Assembly (NCBI GenBank): GCA_015522095.1
Contig: WAMX01000097.1
Coordinates: 1-5,593 of the forward strand
Direction: 5' to 3'
DNA length: 5,593 nucleotides
Origin: Nanobdellati archaeon
Lineage (GTDB): Archaea > SpSt-1190
The position numbers and the translations under genes were made by a program. The notes beneath the pieces were generated by a model that worked only from the letters and a program-made list of their open reading frames with translations, had not been told where the DNA came from and did no database searches. How positions within the stretch are numbered: position 1 is the stretch's first letter; the number at the start of each line of letters is the position of its first letter. Of this stretch, positions 1 through 5,593 are shown one piece after another.

Positions 1-356
1 GCACGGACGGGCTCAGGGCAGCCCTGGAGGGGCTGGGCCCGGGGGAGAGGGTTGTCATAGGCACGCTCAACGGGAGCGTGGAGGCCTTCCTGAACGGGGA
101 GGGGAAGATAGGGGTGTACCTCGAGCAGGAGCTGAACTACAAAAACCCGCTCGGGGGTGTGGCCCTCTTCGTGATGAAGCTGCTCGGCCTGAGCATCTCA
201 CTCAATATAGGGGTGGGGCTCATGAACCTTCTGCCCCTCGGAATACTTGATGGGGGGAGGATGTTCAGGGAAGCGGTCCCGAGGTGGTACCCCCAGGCAA
301 GCGCCCTTGTCCTGCTGCTCCTGCTGGTCAACATCATAGGGCCAATTCTGTTGTGA
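1..356 (+). CDS. Site-2-type M50 intramembrane metalloprotease, C-terminal part (5' end outside window)
   Basis: This is the last ~117 codons of a zinc intramembrane protease; the first complete codon is at 3 and the TGA is at 354-356. The upstream part, which should carry the HExxH zinc site, is not in the window. The first ~35 visible residues (LRAALEGLGPGERVVIGTLN) read like the end of a PDZ domain, with the typical 'PGERV' turn. A hydrophobic segment follows, then the hallmark NLLPLGILDGG: Asn at 225-227, Pro at 234-236, and the Asp of DGG at 249-251, the third metal ligand in site-2 proteases. A last transmembrane helix rich in Leu and Val ends the protein. The family cuts helices within the membrane, often to release anchored regulators or to clear signal peptides; the substrate here is unknown. 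The frame is open from the left edge. The family call is secure; a precise orthologue is not. Confidence 0.9.
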   Translation, partial: TDGLRAALEGLGPGERVVIGTLNGSVEAFLNGEGKIGVYLEQELNYKNPLGGVALFVMKLLGLSISLNIGVGLMNLLPLGILDGGRMFREAVPRWYPQASALVLLLLLVNIIGPILL

Positions 357-374
357 CTGAACTGTGATGAATGA

Positions 375-384
375 TTAATATAAA
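375..384 (+). promoter_or_regulatory. TATA box of the TFE gene
   Basis: TTAATATAAA lies in the short gap between the M50 protease stop and TFE. Its centre is about 39 nt upstream of the preferred ATG at 419. With the usual archaeal spacing of roughly 25-27 nt to the transcription start, the mRNA would begin near 405. That leaves a leader of about 14 nt, just enough to hold the Shine-Dalgarno at 408-413. TFE therefore probably has its own promoter, although readthrough from the protease gene cannot be excluded. Confidence 0.6.
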
Positions 385-407
385 TGGAAAACGCCACATA
401 GGCTACT

Positions 408-413
408 AGGTGA
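408..413 (+). promoter_or_regulatory. Shine-Dalgarno that sets the TFE start
   Basis: AGGTGA lies 5 nt before the ATG at 419 and overlaps the alternative in-frame GTG at 410. An initiator cannot use a Shine-Dalgarno that coincides with it, so this site favours ATG 419 as the true start. Confidence 0.6.
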
Positions 414-418
414 AATTG

Positions 419-922
419 ATGGAGATTAGCGAGCACGAGATTGTCAATACCCTGGCAAAAGTCGCCGGGGCGAATTCTGTGGACATTATAGGGGAGCTGG
501 ACCAGGAAAGTGAGATGGATGAGTTCAGCCTGGCAGAAAGGCTCGGAATGGATGTGAAGACGGTCCGGAAGATACTCTACAAGCTCTATGACAGCAGGCT
601 CGTGAAGTTTCGCCGCATAAAGGACGAGGAAACGGGGTGGTACATTTACCTCTGGAAGTTCGAGAATGAGAAGCTCAAGGGGCTTGTTGAGAAGATGAGG
701 AGGGAGCGGGTCCAGAACCTCCACGAGCGGCTCGACTACGAGAAGAACAACCAGTTTTTTATGTGTGACAGCGGGTGCATACGAGTGCCCTTTGACAGGG
801 CAATGGAGATGGGGTTCACCTGCCAGCACTGCGGTGCGAGCATGAACTTTGTTGATAACTCCCACATAATTGACCAGCTTGAGAAGCAGCTAAGTGAAAT
901 AGAGAAGGTTATAGGATACTGA
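419..922 (+). CDS. tfe: Transcription factor E, alpha subunit (archaeal TFIIE-alpha homologue)
   Basis: This basal transcription factor helps RNA polymerase open and hold the promoter bubble together with TBP and TFB. From ATG 419 the protein is 167 aa, close to the usual archaeal length. Residues ~5-85 form the extended winged helix, with the helix-turn-helix in SLAERLGMDVKTVRKILYKL and a wing near ETGWYIYLWKF. A charged helical linker (~82-108) leads to a zinc ribbon with Cys116, Cys120, Cys135 and Cys138 (CDSGC then CQHC), and a short acidic helix ends the protein. The first cysteine pair is spaced C-x3-C, not the common C-x2-C of zinc ribbons; the rest of the ribbon (IRVPFDRAMEMGFTC) is typical of TFE, so it should still bind zinc. 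A GTG at 410 would add three residues, but the Shine-Dalgarno position argues for 419. Its 3' end overlaps convergent sppA by 33 bp. Confidence 0.93.
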   Translation: MEISEHEIVNTLAKVAGANSVDIIGELDQESEMDEFSLAERLGMDVKTVRKILYKLYDSRLVKFRRIKDEETGWYIYLWKFENEKLKGLVEKMRRERVQNLHERLDYEKNNQFFMCDSGCIRVPFDRAMEMGFTCQHCGASMNFVDNSHIIDQLEKQLSEIEKVIGY

Positions 923-1627
923 CCTGAGATCGGGGAGCAGCCCGAGAATCCCGGGGAATCCCCTCTTTCTTATTGTTGTGGGCTTCAGCTTCCTGCCCGA
1001 AAGGCGCTCTGCCGCTGCCACCGCTGCATCAAAGCCCCCGTACTCGTCGACGAGGCCGGGCGCATCCTTGGCGAGGTGAGGGTACCCGTCAAAGTATGCG
1101 AGCGCCCGGGGGCGGAGCTCTTCAAGGCTCGAGCGGAAGTATTCCCCCGCGCTGAGGGTCATGTTCTCGAAGTATGCGCGCTCCCCGGGACTGAGGCTCC
1201 GGAACGGGCTGCCCGCCGACTTGTTGCCGGGGTATGCAAGGACCTCGGAGGAGATGCCATACCGCGAGGCAAGGCCCTCAAAGCTCAGGAAGTTCATCAT
1301 CGCGCCCATCCCCCCTACAAGCGAGAGCTCATCGGCAACCACATAGTCCGCAGAGGCCGCAACCCAGTATGCGCCGGACGTTGCGGAATTGCGCACGAGG
1401 GCAACCACCGGGACGTCCTGCGAGCGGACCCACCTCACGAGCTCGTGGCTGTCAACGGAGGTCCCGCCGGGGGAGTCGATGTCAAGGAGGATGGCGTCAT
1501 AATCGAGGCCCTCAACCCGGTCCCGTATGTCCGACAGGGAGATATCCTGCCCGAGGGTGCCGTGCAGCTCAATTACGGCAAGCGTGCCCTGGGAAAGGAG
1601 CGTGGGTATGAGCAGCAGCGAAAGCAT
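890..1627 (-). CDS. sppA: SppA-like signal peptide peptidase (S49 serine protease)
   Basis: This 245-aa member of the SppA/ClpP-fold S49 family should degrade leftover signal peptides at the outer face of the membrane. It uses a Ser/Lys dyad. Visible marks are the DSPGG segment (51-55), the nucleophile region NSATSGAYWVAASAD with Ser84, and the general-base region GNKSAGSPFR with Lys136, matching the family's K-x-x-GSPFR. The common 'SGGY' after the nucleophile is SGAY here. It is a short, single-domain archaeal or Bacillus-type form, not the double-domain E. coli type. The N-terminus is unusual: only about 12 hydrophobic residues (MLSLLLIPTLLS) precede the first strand, a very short signal or anchor. 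I find no upstream in-frame ATG, GTG or TTG before the promoter. The TAG stop lies inside the TFE coding region, and the gene diverges from polB. A long open frame continues upstream antisense to polB but is not coding. Confidence 0.9.
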   Translation of the reverse strand: MLSLLLIPTLLSQGTLAVIELHGTLGQDISLSDIRDRVEGLDYDAILLDIDSPGGTSVDSHELVRWVRSQDVPVVALVRNSATSGAYWVAASADYVVADELSLVGGMGAMMNFLSFEGLASRYGISSEVLAYPGNKSAGSPFRSLSPGERAYFENMTLSAGEYFRSSLEELRPRALAYFDGYPHLAKDAPGLVDEYGGFDAAVAAAERLSGRKLKPTTIRKRGFPGILGLLPDLRSVSYNLLYFT

Positions 1628-1644
1628 GCAATGACCACATAAGC

Positions 1645-1654
1645 ATATTAAAAT
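1645..1654. promoter_or_regulatory. Shared TATA element for the divergent sppA and polB genes
   Basis: ATATTAAAAT (ATTTTAATAT on the other strand) is the only strong AT-rich box in the 45-bp gap. Its TTAA core (1648-1651) is 20 nt from the sppA ATG and 21 nt from the polB GTG. Standard archaeal TATA-to-start spacing puts both transcription starts at or within a few bases of the start codons, so both mRNAs should be leaderless. Neither gene has a Shine-Dalgarno. A purine-rich stretch suited to TFB recognition (CAAAGG, minus strand) flanks the box on the sppA-promoter side, and ATAAGC flanks the polB-promoter side. That one box serves both directions is inferred from position. Confidence 0.6.
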
Positions 1655-1672
1655 CCTTTGCTGATAATTTCT

Positions 1673-3922
1673 GTGATTTTGCTGGACGTCGGCTACAGGG
1701 GAAGCGGGGATGTGAAGGTCGTCCTGTACGGCAGGGGAGAGGTTTTTGAGGATGGCTCCTTCAGGCCATACATTTACATTGTCCCCCGGGACGGGAAACT
1801 GCCGGAAGGGGCGGAAGAGGTCGAGAGGATAGACCTCAACAGGAAGGTGAAGGTGTGGAAGGTTTTCTTCAGGCACCCGAAGGAGGTTCCCCGGAAGAGG
1901 GAAGAGCTGAAGGAACTCGGCGAGCTGAGGGAGGCAGACATACCCTTTGTGAGGAGGTACATGATAGATAAGGGGCTGCTCCCGCTGCACGAGGTGGTGC
2001 TTCCGGAGGTGAAGCCCGGGAAGAAGGAGGCACATGAGCTCCGGGTCCTTGCATTTGACATAGAAACCCTGACGGATGAGGGGACTGGGGTTGGCGACAG
2101 CAAGATAATAATGATAAGCCTCTTCGGGGAGGGGTTTGAGAAGGTCATAACGTGGGGACAGGAGGCTGCGAAGGGAGTGACCGTTGTTGAGAATGAGGCG
2201 GAGATGATAAGGGAGTTTGTGGCGGCCGTGGAAGCCTACGGCCCGGAGGTCATAGTGGGGTACAACTCCGACGGGTTTGACTGGCCGTACCTGAGGAGGC
2301 GGGCGGAAAAGCTGAAGGTGCCCCTGAAAATAAACGGCTCGCCCCTTCAGTTCGTCCGCAAGGGGAGGGATAACGCGGTGAGGATTGAGGGGCTCGTGAA
2401 CATTGATCTCTACATCTTCATAAGGAATATGCTGTCGCAGTACATGCAGAGCGAGAGCCTGACGCTCAACGCCGTGGCGGAGGAGTTCCTCGGGAAGGAG
2501 AAGGTGCAGATAGGCGGTGCAATGGGAATTGAGGAGGCGTGGCACGGCGACATTGAAAAGCTCTACAGGTACTCGCTGCAGGACTCGAAACTCACATACC
2601 TGCTTGCCCTTGAGATACTCCCCATCCTGTACGGGCTTGCCAAGATTGTGGGGCAGACCATATTTGATGCGGCGCGCATGTCCTCGGGGCAGATGGTGGA
2701 GTGGCTGCTCATAAGGAAGGCGTTTGGGGAGAAGATGCTCGTGCCCAACCGCCCGAAGTATGAGGAGGCCGCAGAGAGGAGGGCCGTGCGGTTCGAGGGC
2801 GCCTTTGTGAAGGAGCCCATAAAGGGGCTTCACAAGCCCATAGCGGTGTGTGACTTCCGCAGCCTGTACCCCACAATAATCATCGCTCACAATATCTCCC
2901 CGGACACGATAAACTGCGGTCACAGGGGGTGCAGGAAGAACAGGGCTCCCACGGGGGTGTGGTTCTGCACGGATAAGGAAGGGTTCATACCGAAGACAAT
3001 AAGGAGCATATTCGAGGAAAGGATGGCCCTGAAGGCAAGGATGAAGGAGCTGAAAAAGGGGACGGTGGAATGGAAGGTGGCATACACGAGGCAGACGGCC
3101 CTTAAGCTGCTCCTCAACAGCTTTTACGGGTATATGGGGTACTCCAACGCGAGGTGGTATGACATTGAGGCGGCGCGCGCAACGGCGGCGTGGGGAAGGG
3201 ACTACATAACGCGCATAATGAGGGATGCCGCCATGCACGGCTTCACGGTAGTCTATGGTGACACGGATTCCGTGATGCTCACGTCGGACAGCAGCGAATT
3301 TGAAAGGGATGTGAGGAAGTTCCTGAAGGAAATAAATGCCAAGCTGCCGGACCCGATGAGGCTGGAGCTTGAGGGAATATTCCGTAGCGGGGTTTTTGTC
3401 ACGAAGAAGAGGTACGCGCTGATGAGGAAGGACGGGAGCCTCGTTGTGAAGGGGCTTGAGCGCGTGAGGAGGGACTGGAGCGGGCTTGCGCGGAAGTCGC
3501 AGGAAGAGGTCATAAGGCTCGTGCTTCAGGGAAAGGTCGGGGAGGCCAAGGAGTTCATAAAGGGGTTGGTGAAGAAGCTCAGGGCAAAGGAAGTCCCCAT
3601 TGAGGAGCTTGTGATAAGGACGCAGCTGAAAAAGAGGATTGAGAGCTATGAGCAGCAGGCGCCCCACGTCAAGGTTGCAAGGAAGCTCAGGGCAATGGGA
3701 AAGAAGGTCACGCCCGGCACGGTCATAGAGTATGTGGTGGCGCCGGGCAGCAGAAGCATCTCGGACAGGGCGGTGCCCGCCTCGGTCGCCAAGGACTACG
3801 ATGCAGACTACTACATAGAGAACCAGCTCCTTCCCGCAGTGAGCCGCATATTTGAGGCGCTGGGCGGGGACATTGAGGAGCTCAGGATGAAGCAGGCGGG
3901 GCTCAGCCAGTTCTTAGAATAA
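1673..3922 (+). CDS. polB: Family B DNA polymerase (archaeal replicative/repair type)
   Basis: This is a complete 749-aa DNA polymerase with 3'-5' proofreading. Exonuclease motifs are FDIET (Asp129, Glu131), YNSDGFD (Asn198, Asp203) and YSLQD (Tyr300, Asp304). Polymerase motifs are A, DFRSLYPTIII (Asp393); B, KLLLNSFYG (Lys477, Asn481, Tyr484); C, YGDTDS (Asp529, Asp531); and KKRY at 577-580. All catalytic residues are present. The YxGG-type hinge reads FEGA (373-376). The N-terminal pocket that senses template uracil in archaeal enzymes appears kept (FRPYIY at 30-35, Val72 in HPKEVP). The C-terminus QAGLSQFL fits a PCNA-binding PIP box. Cys414, His416, Cys419 and Cys431 cluster after motif A. 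No intein interrupts the usual insertion motifs. GTG 1673 is preferred over TTG 1658: it gives the family's usual beginning (MILLDV) and fits the leaderless promoter. The 3' end overlaps corA by 9 bp. Confidence 0.97.
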   Translation: MILLDVGYRGSGDVKVVLYGRGEVFEDGSFRPYIYIVPRDGKLPEGAEEVERIDLNRKVKVWKVFFRHPKEVPRKREELKELGELREADIPFVRRYMIDKGLLPLHEVVLPEVKPGKKEAHELRVLAFDIETLTDEGTGVGDSKIIMISLFGEGFEKVITWGQEAAKGVTVVENEAEMIREFVAAVEAYGPEVIVGYNSDGFDWPYLRRRAEKLKVPLKINGSPLQFVRKGRDNAVRIEGLVNIDLYIFIRNMLSQYMQSESLTLNAVAEEFLGKEKVQIGGAMGIEEAWHGDIEKLYRYSLQDSKLTYLLALEILPILYGLAKIVGQTIFDAARMSSGQMVEWLLIRKAFGEKMLVPNRPKYEEAAERRAVRFEGAFVKEPIKGLHKPIAVCDFRSLYPTIIIAHNISPDTINCGHRGCRKNRAPTGVWFCTDKEGFIPKTIRSIFEERMALKARMKELKKGTVEWKVAYTRQTALKLLLNSFYGYMGYSNARWYDIEAARATAAWGRDYITRIMRDAAMHGFTVVYGDTDSVMLTSDSSEFERDVRKFLKEINAKLPDPMRLELEGIFRSGVFVTKKRYALMRKDGSLVVKGLERVRRDWSGLARKSQEEVIRLVLQGKVGEAKEFIKGLVKKLRAKEVPIEELVIRTQLKKRIESYEQQAPHVKVARKLRAMGKKVTPGTVIEYVVAPGSRSISDRAVPASVAKDYDADYYIENQLLPAVSRIFEALGGDIEELRMKQAGLSQFLE

Positions 3923-4834
3923 GCGCGCCCTGCGGAGAAGCACAAACACGAGGACACTGGCCAGGAGGCTCGAGCTCACGAGGGTGGCAAAGGCAAGGGA
4001 GCTGTGCTGCATGGGGAGGGAAATGTTCATCCCGTAGAAGCCGGACACTATGTTGGGTATTGCCATGGCGATGCTGACTATGGTGAGTATCCGTATCACG
4101 ATGTTCATATTGTTGTTCACAATGCTCGCATAGGCGTCCATCGTGTTTGTGAGTATGTCAAGGTACATATTGACCATCTCGAGCGCCTGCCGGTTGTCTA
4201 TCATTATGTCCTCAAGCACGTCCTCGTCCTGCTCGTACAGGCGGATGAACTTGCCGCTCATCAGCTTGTCAAGAACGCGCTGGTTGCCGGTCAGGGCGCT
4301 CTTGAAGTAGGTCAGCGTTCGCTGGGCGCGGAGCAGGTCAAACACCTCCTTGTTCTCAAGGGAATCGATTATGCGCTCGTCTATGTCGTCTATGAACCTG
4401 TCAATGTGCTTCAGGTGGCTGAGGTAGGAGCGAACGGTCATCCAGAATATCTGCAGGATGAAGCGGGCGCGCTTGGTCGTGTAAAATCCCCTCGGGCCCT
4501 CCTTGAATATGCGGAGGACATTGGTGTTTCCGGGGGAGATGGTGACAATGAAGTTCTTCACGAGCACTATGCCGAGGGGCACGGTCTCAAGGTTTCCCTC
4601 AAAGACCTTGGGCGCCTGGAGGATGATGAGCCGGGTGCGGCCCTCGCTATCAACGCGGGGCTGCTCGTCAAAGTCGAGGCTGCTCTCCACAAATCCCCGG
4701 GGAATCCCCAGCCCCTCGAGGAACTTCTTCTCCTTCTCATTCGGGGCCACCACGTTGATCCAGCAGCCCGCGAGGGGCTCCTTGAGCGTCTTCAGCCGCT
4801 CATCGTGGGAGCCCTTGAAGAAGAATTCAATCAT
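3914..4834 (-). CDS. corA: CorA-family magnesium/divalent cation transporter
   Basis: This 306-aa protein is about the usual CorA length and should form a homopentameric Mg2+ (possibly Co2+ or Ni2+) channel in the cytoplasmic membrane. Residues ~1-120 are the cytosolic alpha/beta domain, and ~125-240 the long charged helices of the funnel. The first membrane helix (~246-266) ends in the signature YGMN (Gly268-Met269-Asn270), the selectivity motif at the pore mouth. The second helix (~280-300) is followed by the basic tail LLRRARLF. The loop after GMN reads ISLPMQHSS, not the acidic MPEL type of E. coli CorA; such GMN-x-x-LP loops belong to CorA-like branches, so ion preference should not be assumed. 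ATG 4834 lacks a Shine-Dalgarno but sits 21 nt from the TTAA of the shared promoter, which suggests a leaderless mRNA. Its stop codon lies inside the last codons of polB. Confidence 0.93.
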   Translation of the reverse strand: MIEFFFKGSHDERLKTLKEPLAGCWINVVAPNEKEKKFLEGLGIPRGFVESSLDFDEQPRVDSEGRTRLIILQAPKVFEGNLETVPLGIVLVKNFIVTISPGNTNVLRIFKEGPRGFYTTKRARFILQIFWMTVRSYLSHLKHIDRFIDDIDERIIDSLENKEVFDLLRAQRTLTYFKSALTGNQRVLDKLMSGKFIRLYEQDEDVLEDIMIDNRQALEMVNMYLDILTNTMDAYASIVNNNMNIVIRILTIVSIAMAIPNIVSGFYGMNISLPMQHSSLAFATLVSSSLLASVLVFVLLRRARLF

Positions 4835-4851
4835 GGAAGGGCTACAAGGAG

Positions 4852-4860
4852 CTATTTAAG
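4852..4860. promoter_or_regulatory. Shared TATA element for the divergent corA and presenilin-like genes
   Basis: CTATTTAAG (CTTAAATAG on the minus strand) is the only clear TATA-like box in the 46-bp gap. Its TTAA core (4856-4859) is 21 nt from the corA ATG and 21 nt from the GTG at 4881. That spacing predicts leaderless or nearly leaderless transcripts in both directions. The stretches flanking the box, CAAGGAGC for the plus direction and GCAAAACTAA for the minus direction, are purine-rich like a TFB recognition element. Bidirectional use is inferred from geometry. Confidence 0.6.
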
Positions 4861-4880
4861 TTAGTTTTGCAGGTATTGAG

Positions 4881-5593
4881 GTGAGGCCCGTCACCGCATT
4901 CCTGCTGATAAACCTCGTTGCGTTTGCACTGTATCCCTTCGTCGCGGCGAGCCCGAGGATTGAGGAATACAGGCCGCGGGAGTTCCAGCCGGGGCAGGAG
5001 GCAGCGGGGAGCGTGGCGGTCTTCAAGTACCTGCTTTGGATGACGGCGGCGCTGGTGGCGCTCAAGCTGATAAGGTTCAGGCTGGTGTGGCTGATTGACC
5101 TCTCCGTTTTCCTGACGGGATACATATTCGGCTCGCTGTTCCGCGCGGGACTGCCGCTGGGGCTTTTGCTCCTGTACCTGCGGAAGAGGAAGGAGGTGCG
5201 CTGGTTCAACCTCTCCTCGGCAGGGACAATAGTGGCGTTTGCGCTGCTCCTCGCAAAGTTCGTGACGCCGAAAGCGGCGATGCTCCTCCTTGCACTGCTG
5301 AGCATATATGATGTCGTGGGTGTGCTGTGGCTCCCCTACATAAAATTCCTCTGGCTCGAAACGGGGAAGATTGACCCGAAGTGGTTCGAGGCCGTGGCAC
5401 TGGTCTTCGACGAAGGCATGGTGGGAGCAGGAGATTTCACGCTGCCGCTACTCTTTTCGCTTAGCTTTGGTCTTGCGGGACTTGCGTCCGTGCCGCTTCT
5501 TGCCGCTGGCTTCTGGCTCAACCAGCTCCTCGCCCGCAGGCTCGGAGCCTTCCCCGGCATCCCCTTTCAGGCTTTCTTCGCTTACCTCTTTTA
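4881..5593 (+). CDS. Presenilin/SPP-like intramembrane aspartyl protease (A22 family), 3' end outside window
   Basis: The first 237 codons of a polytopic membrane protein are present, with no stop before the right edge. It resembles archaeal presenilin homologues, which cut transmembrane helices and leftover signal peptides inside the membrane. The catalytic pair is visible: LSIYDVVGV with Tyr143-Asp144 in about the sixth helix, and MVGAGDF (GxGD) with Asp185 at the start of the seventh. Near the edge, FPGIPFQ (Pro225, Pro228) sits where the family's PAL motif is expected, but with Gly-Ile in place of Ala-Leu. Helices lie at about 4-23, 45-63, 68-87, 112-128, 133-156, 183-198 and 200-217. YD plus GxGD separates it from prepilin peptidases, which share GxGD. 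GTG 4881 is chosen because in-frame TAA 4857-4859 closes the frame upstream with no other ATG, GTG or TTG start between. A weak AGGT at 4871-4874 could act as a ribosome site if a leader exists. Confidence 0.87.
   Translation, partial: MRPVTAFLLINLVAFALYPFVAASPRIEEYRPREFQPGQEAAGSVAVFKYLLWMTAALVALKLIRFRLVWLIDLSVFLTGYIFGSLFRAGLPLGLLLLYLRKRKEVRWFNLSSAGTIVAFALLLAKFVTPKAAMLLLALLSIYDVVGVLWLPYIKFLWLETGKIDPKWFEAVALVFDEGMVGAGDFTLPLLFSLSFGLAGLASVPLLAAGFWLNQLLARRLGAFPGIPFQAFFAYLF

Noticed and set aside
137..865. Minus-strand open frame across the M50 end and TFE.
   Set aside because: It is antisense to two well-conserved proteins, has no motif, and covers the TFE promoter.
1076..1642. Plus-strand open frames opposite sppA.
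   Set aside because: The minus strand carries the S49 catalytic motifs. The plus frames give Arg/Gly/Pro/Ala-rich translations with no domain features.
1658..1672. TTG at 1658 as the polB start.
   Set aside because: It would add five residues not seen in the family and would begin only about 7 nt after the TATA box, upstream of any plausible transcription start.
2834..3280. Intein in polB at motifs A, B or C.
   Set aside because: The motifs are continuous and normally spaced, so no intein is present.
1628..3667. Very long open frame on the minus strand that continues the sppA frame antisense through most of polB.
   Set aside because: It is in codon register with polB, so it stays open only because polB avoids TTA, CTA and TCA codons in this GC-rich, biased genome. 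The translation is rich in Pro, His, Leu and Arg with no domain, while the plus strand encodes a fully conserved polymerase.
4004..4864. Open frame on the plus strand across corA.
   Set aside because: Its translation is a low-complexity His/Val/Glu-rich shadow with no recognisable motif. The minus strand encodes an intact CorA with YGMN.
5301..5440. Prepilin or preflagellin peptidase (A24) as an alternative identity for the last gene.
   Set aside because: GxGD is shared, but the IYD motif in the preceding helix and the Pro-x-x-Pro near the end fit the presenilin/SPP family better.
4856..5560. Minus-strand open frames opposite the presenilin-like gene.
   Set aside because: The plus strand encodes a membrane protein with YD and GAGD. 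The minus frames are Ser/Arg/Pro-rich shadows.

Overview
The window is a compact, GC-rich stretch of an archaeal chromosome. The archaeal assignment rests on four things: a transcription factor E (TFE) gene, a family B DNA polymerase of the archaeal replicative type with a C-terminal PCNA-binding motif, AT-rich TATA boxes placed for leaderless or near-leaderless mRNAs, and heavy use of AGG for Arg and ATA for Ile. The phylum cannot be read from this window. The tight packing and rather short proteins would fit a streamlined genome, but that is only a guess.

The layout, left to right, is: (1) the 3' end of a site-2-type M50 intramembrane metalloprotease with the end of its PDZ-like region (+); (2) TFE (+) with its own TATA box and Shine-Dalgarno; (3) an SppA-like S49 signal peptide peptidase (-), convergent with TFE and overlapping its 3' end by 33 bp; (4) family B DNA polymerase (+), divergent from sppA across a 45-bp gap; (5) a CorA-type Mg2+/divalent cation transporter (-), convergent with polB and overlapping it by 9 bp; (6) a presenilin/SPP-like A22 intramembrane aspartyl protease (+), divergent from corA across a 46-bp gap and running off the right edge. 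No gene-free stretch exceeds about 65 bp. I see no RNA gene, mobile element, CRISPR array or intein.

Two features stand out. First, both divergent pairs (sppA/polB and corA/presenilin homologue) have almost the same architecture: one AT-rich element with a central TTAA lies 20-21 nt from the start codon on each side. That geometry predicts a single TATA region serving two oppositely directed, leaderless or nearly leaderless transcripts. Second, three membrane-linked proteases of three catalytic classes (metallo M50, serine S49, aspartyl A22) sit within 5.6 kb, interleaved with core information-processing genes. All three families are associated with cleaving membrane-embedded helices or leftover signal peptides, so a shared membrane protein turnover role is plausible but not shown. 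Apart from these organisational points the genes look like intact, functional members of known families. I do not see a clearly new molecular system.
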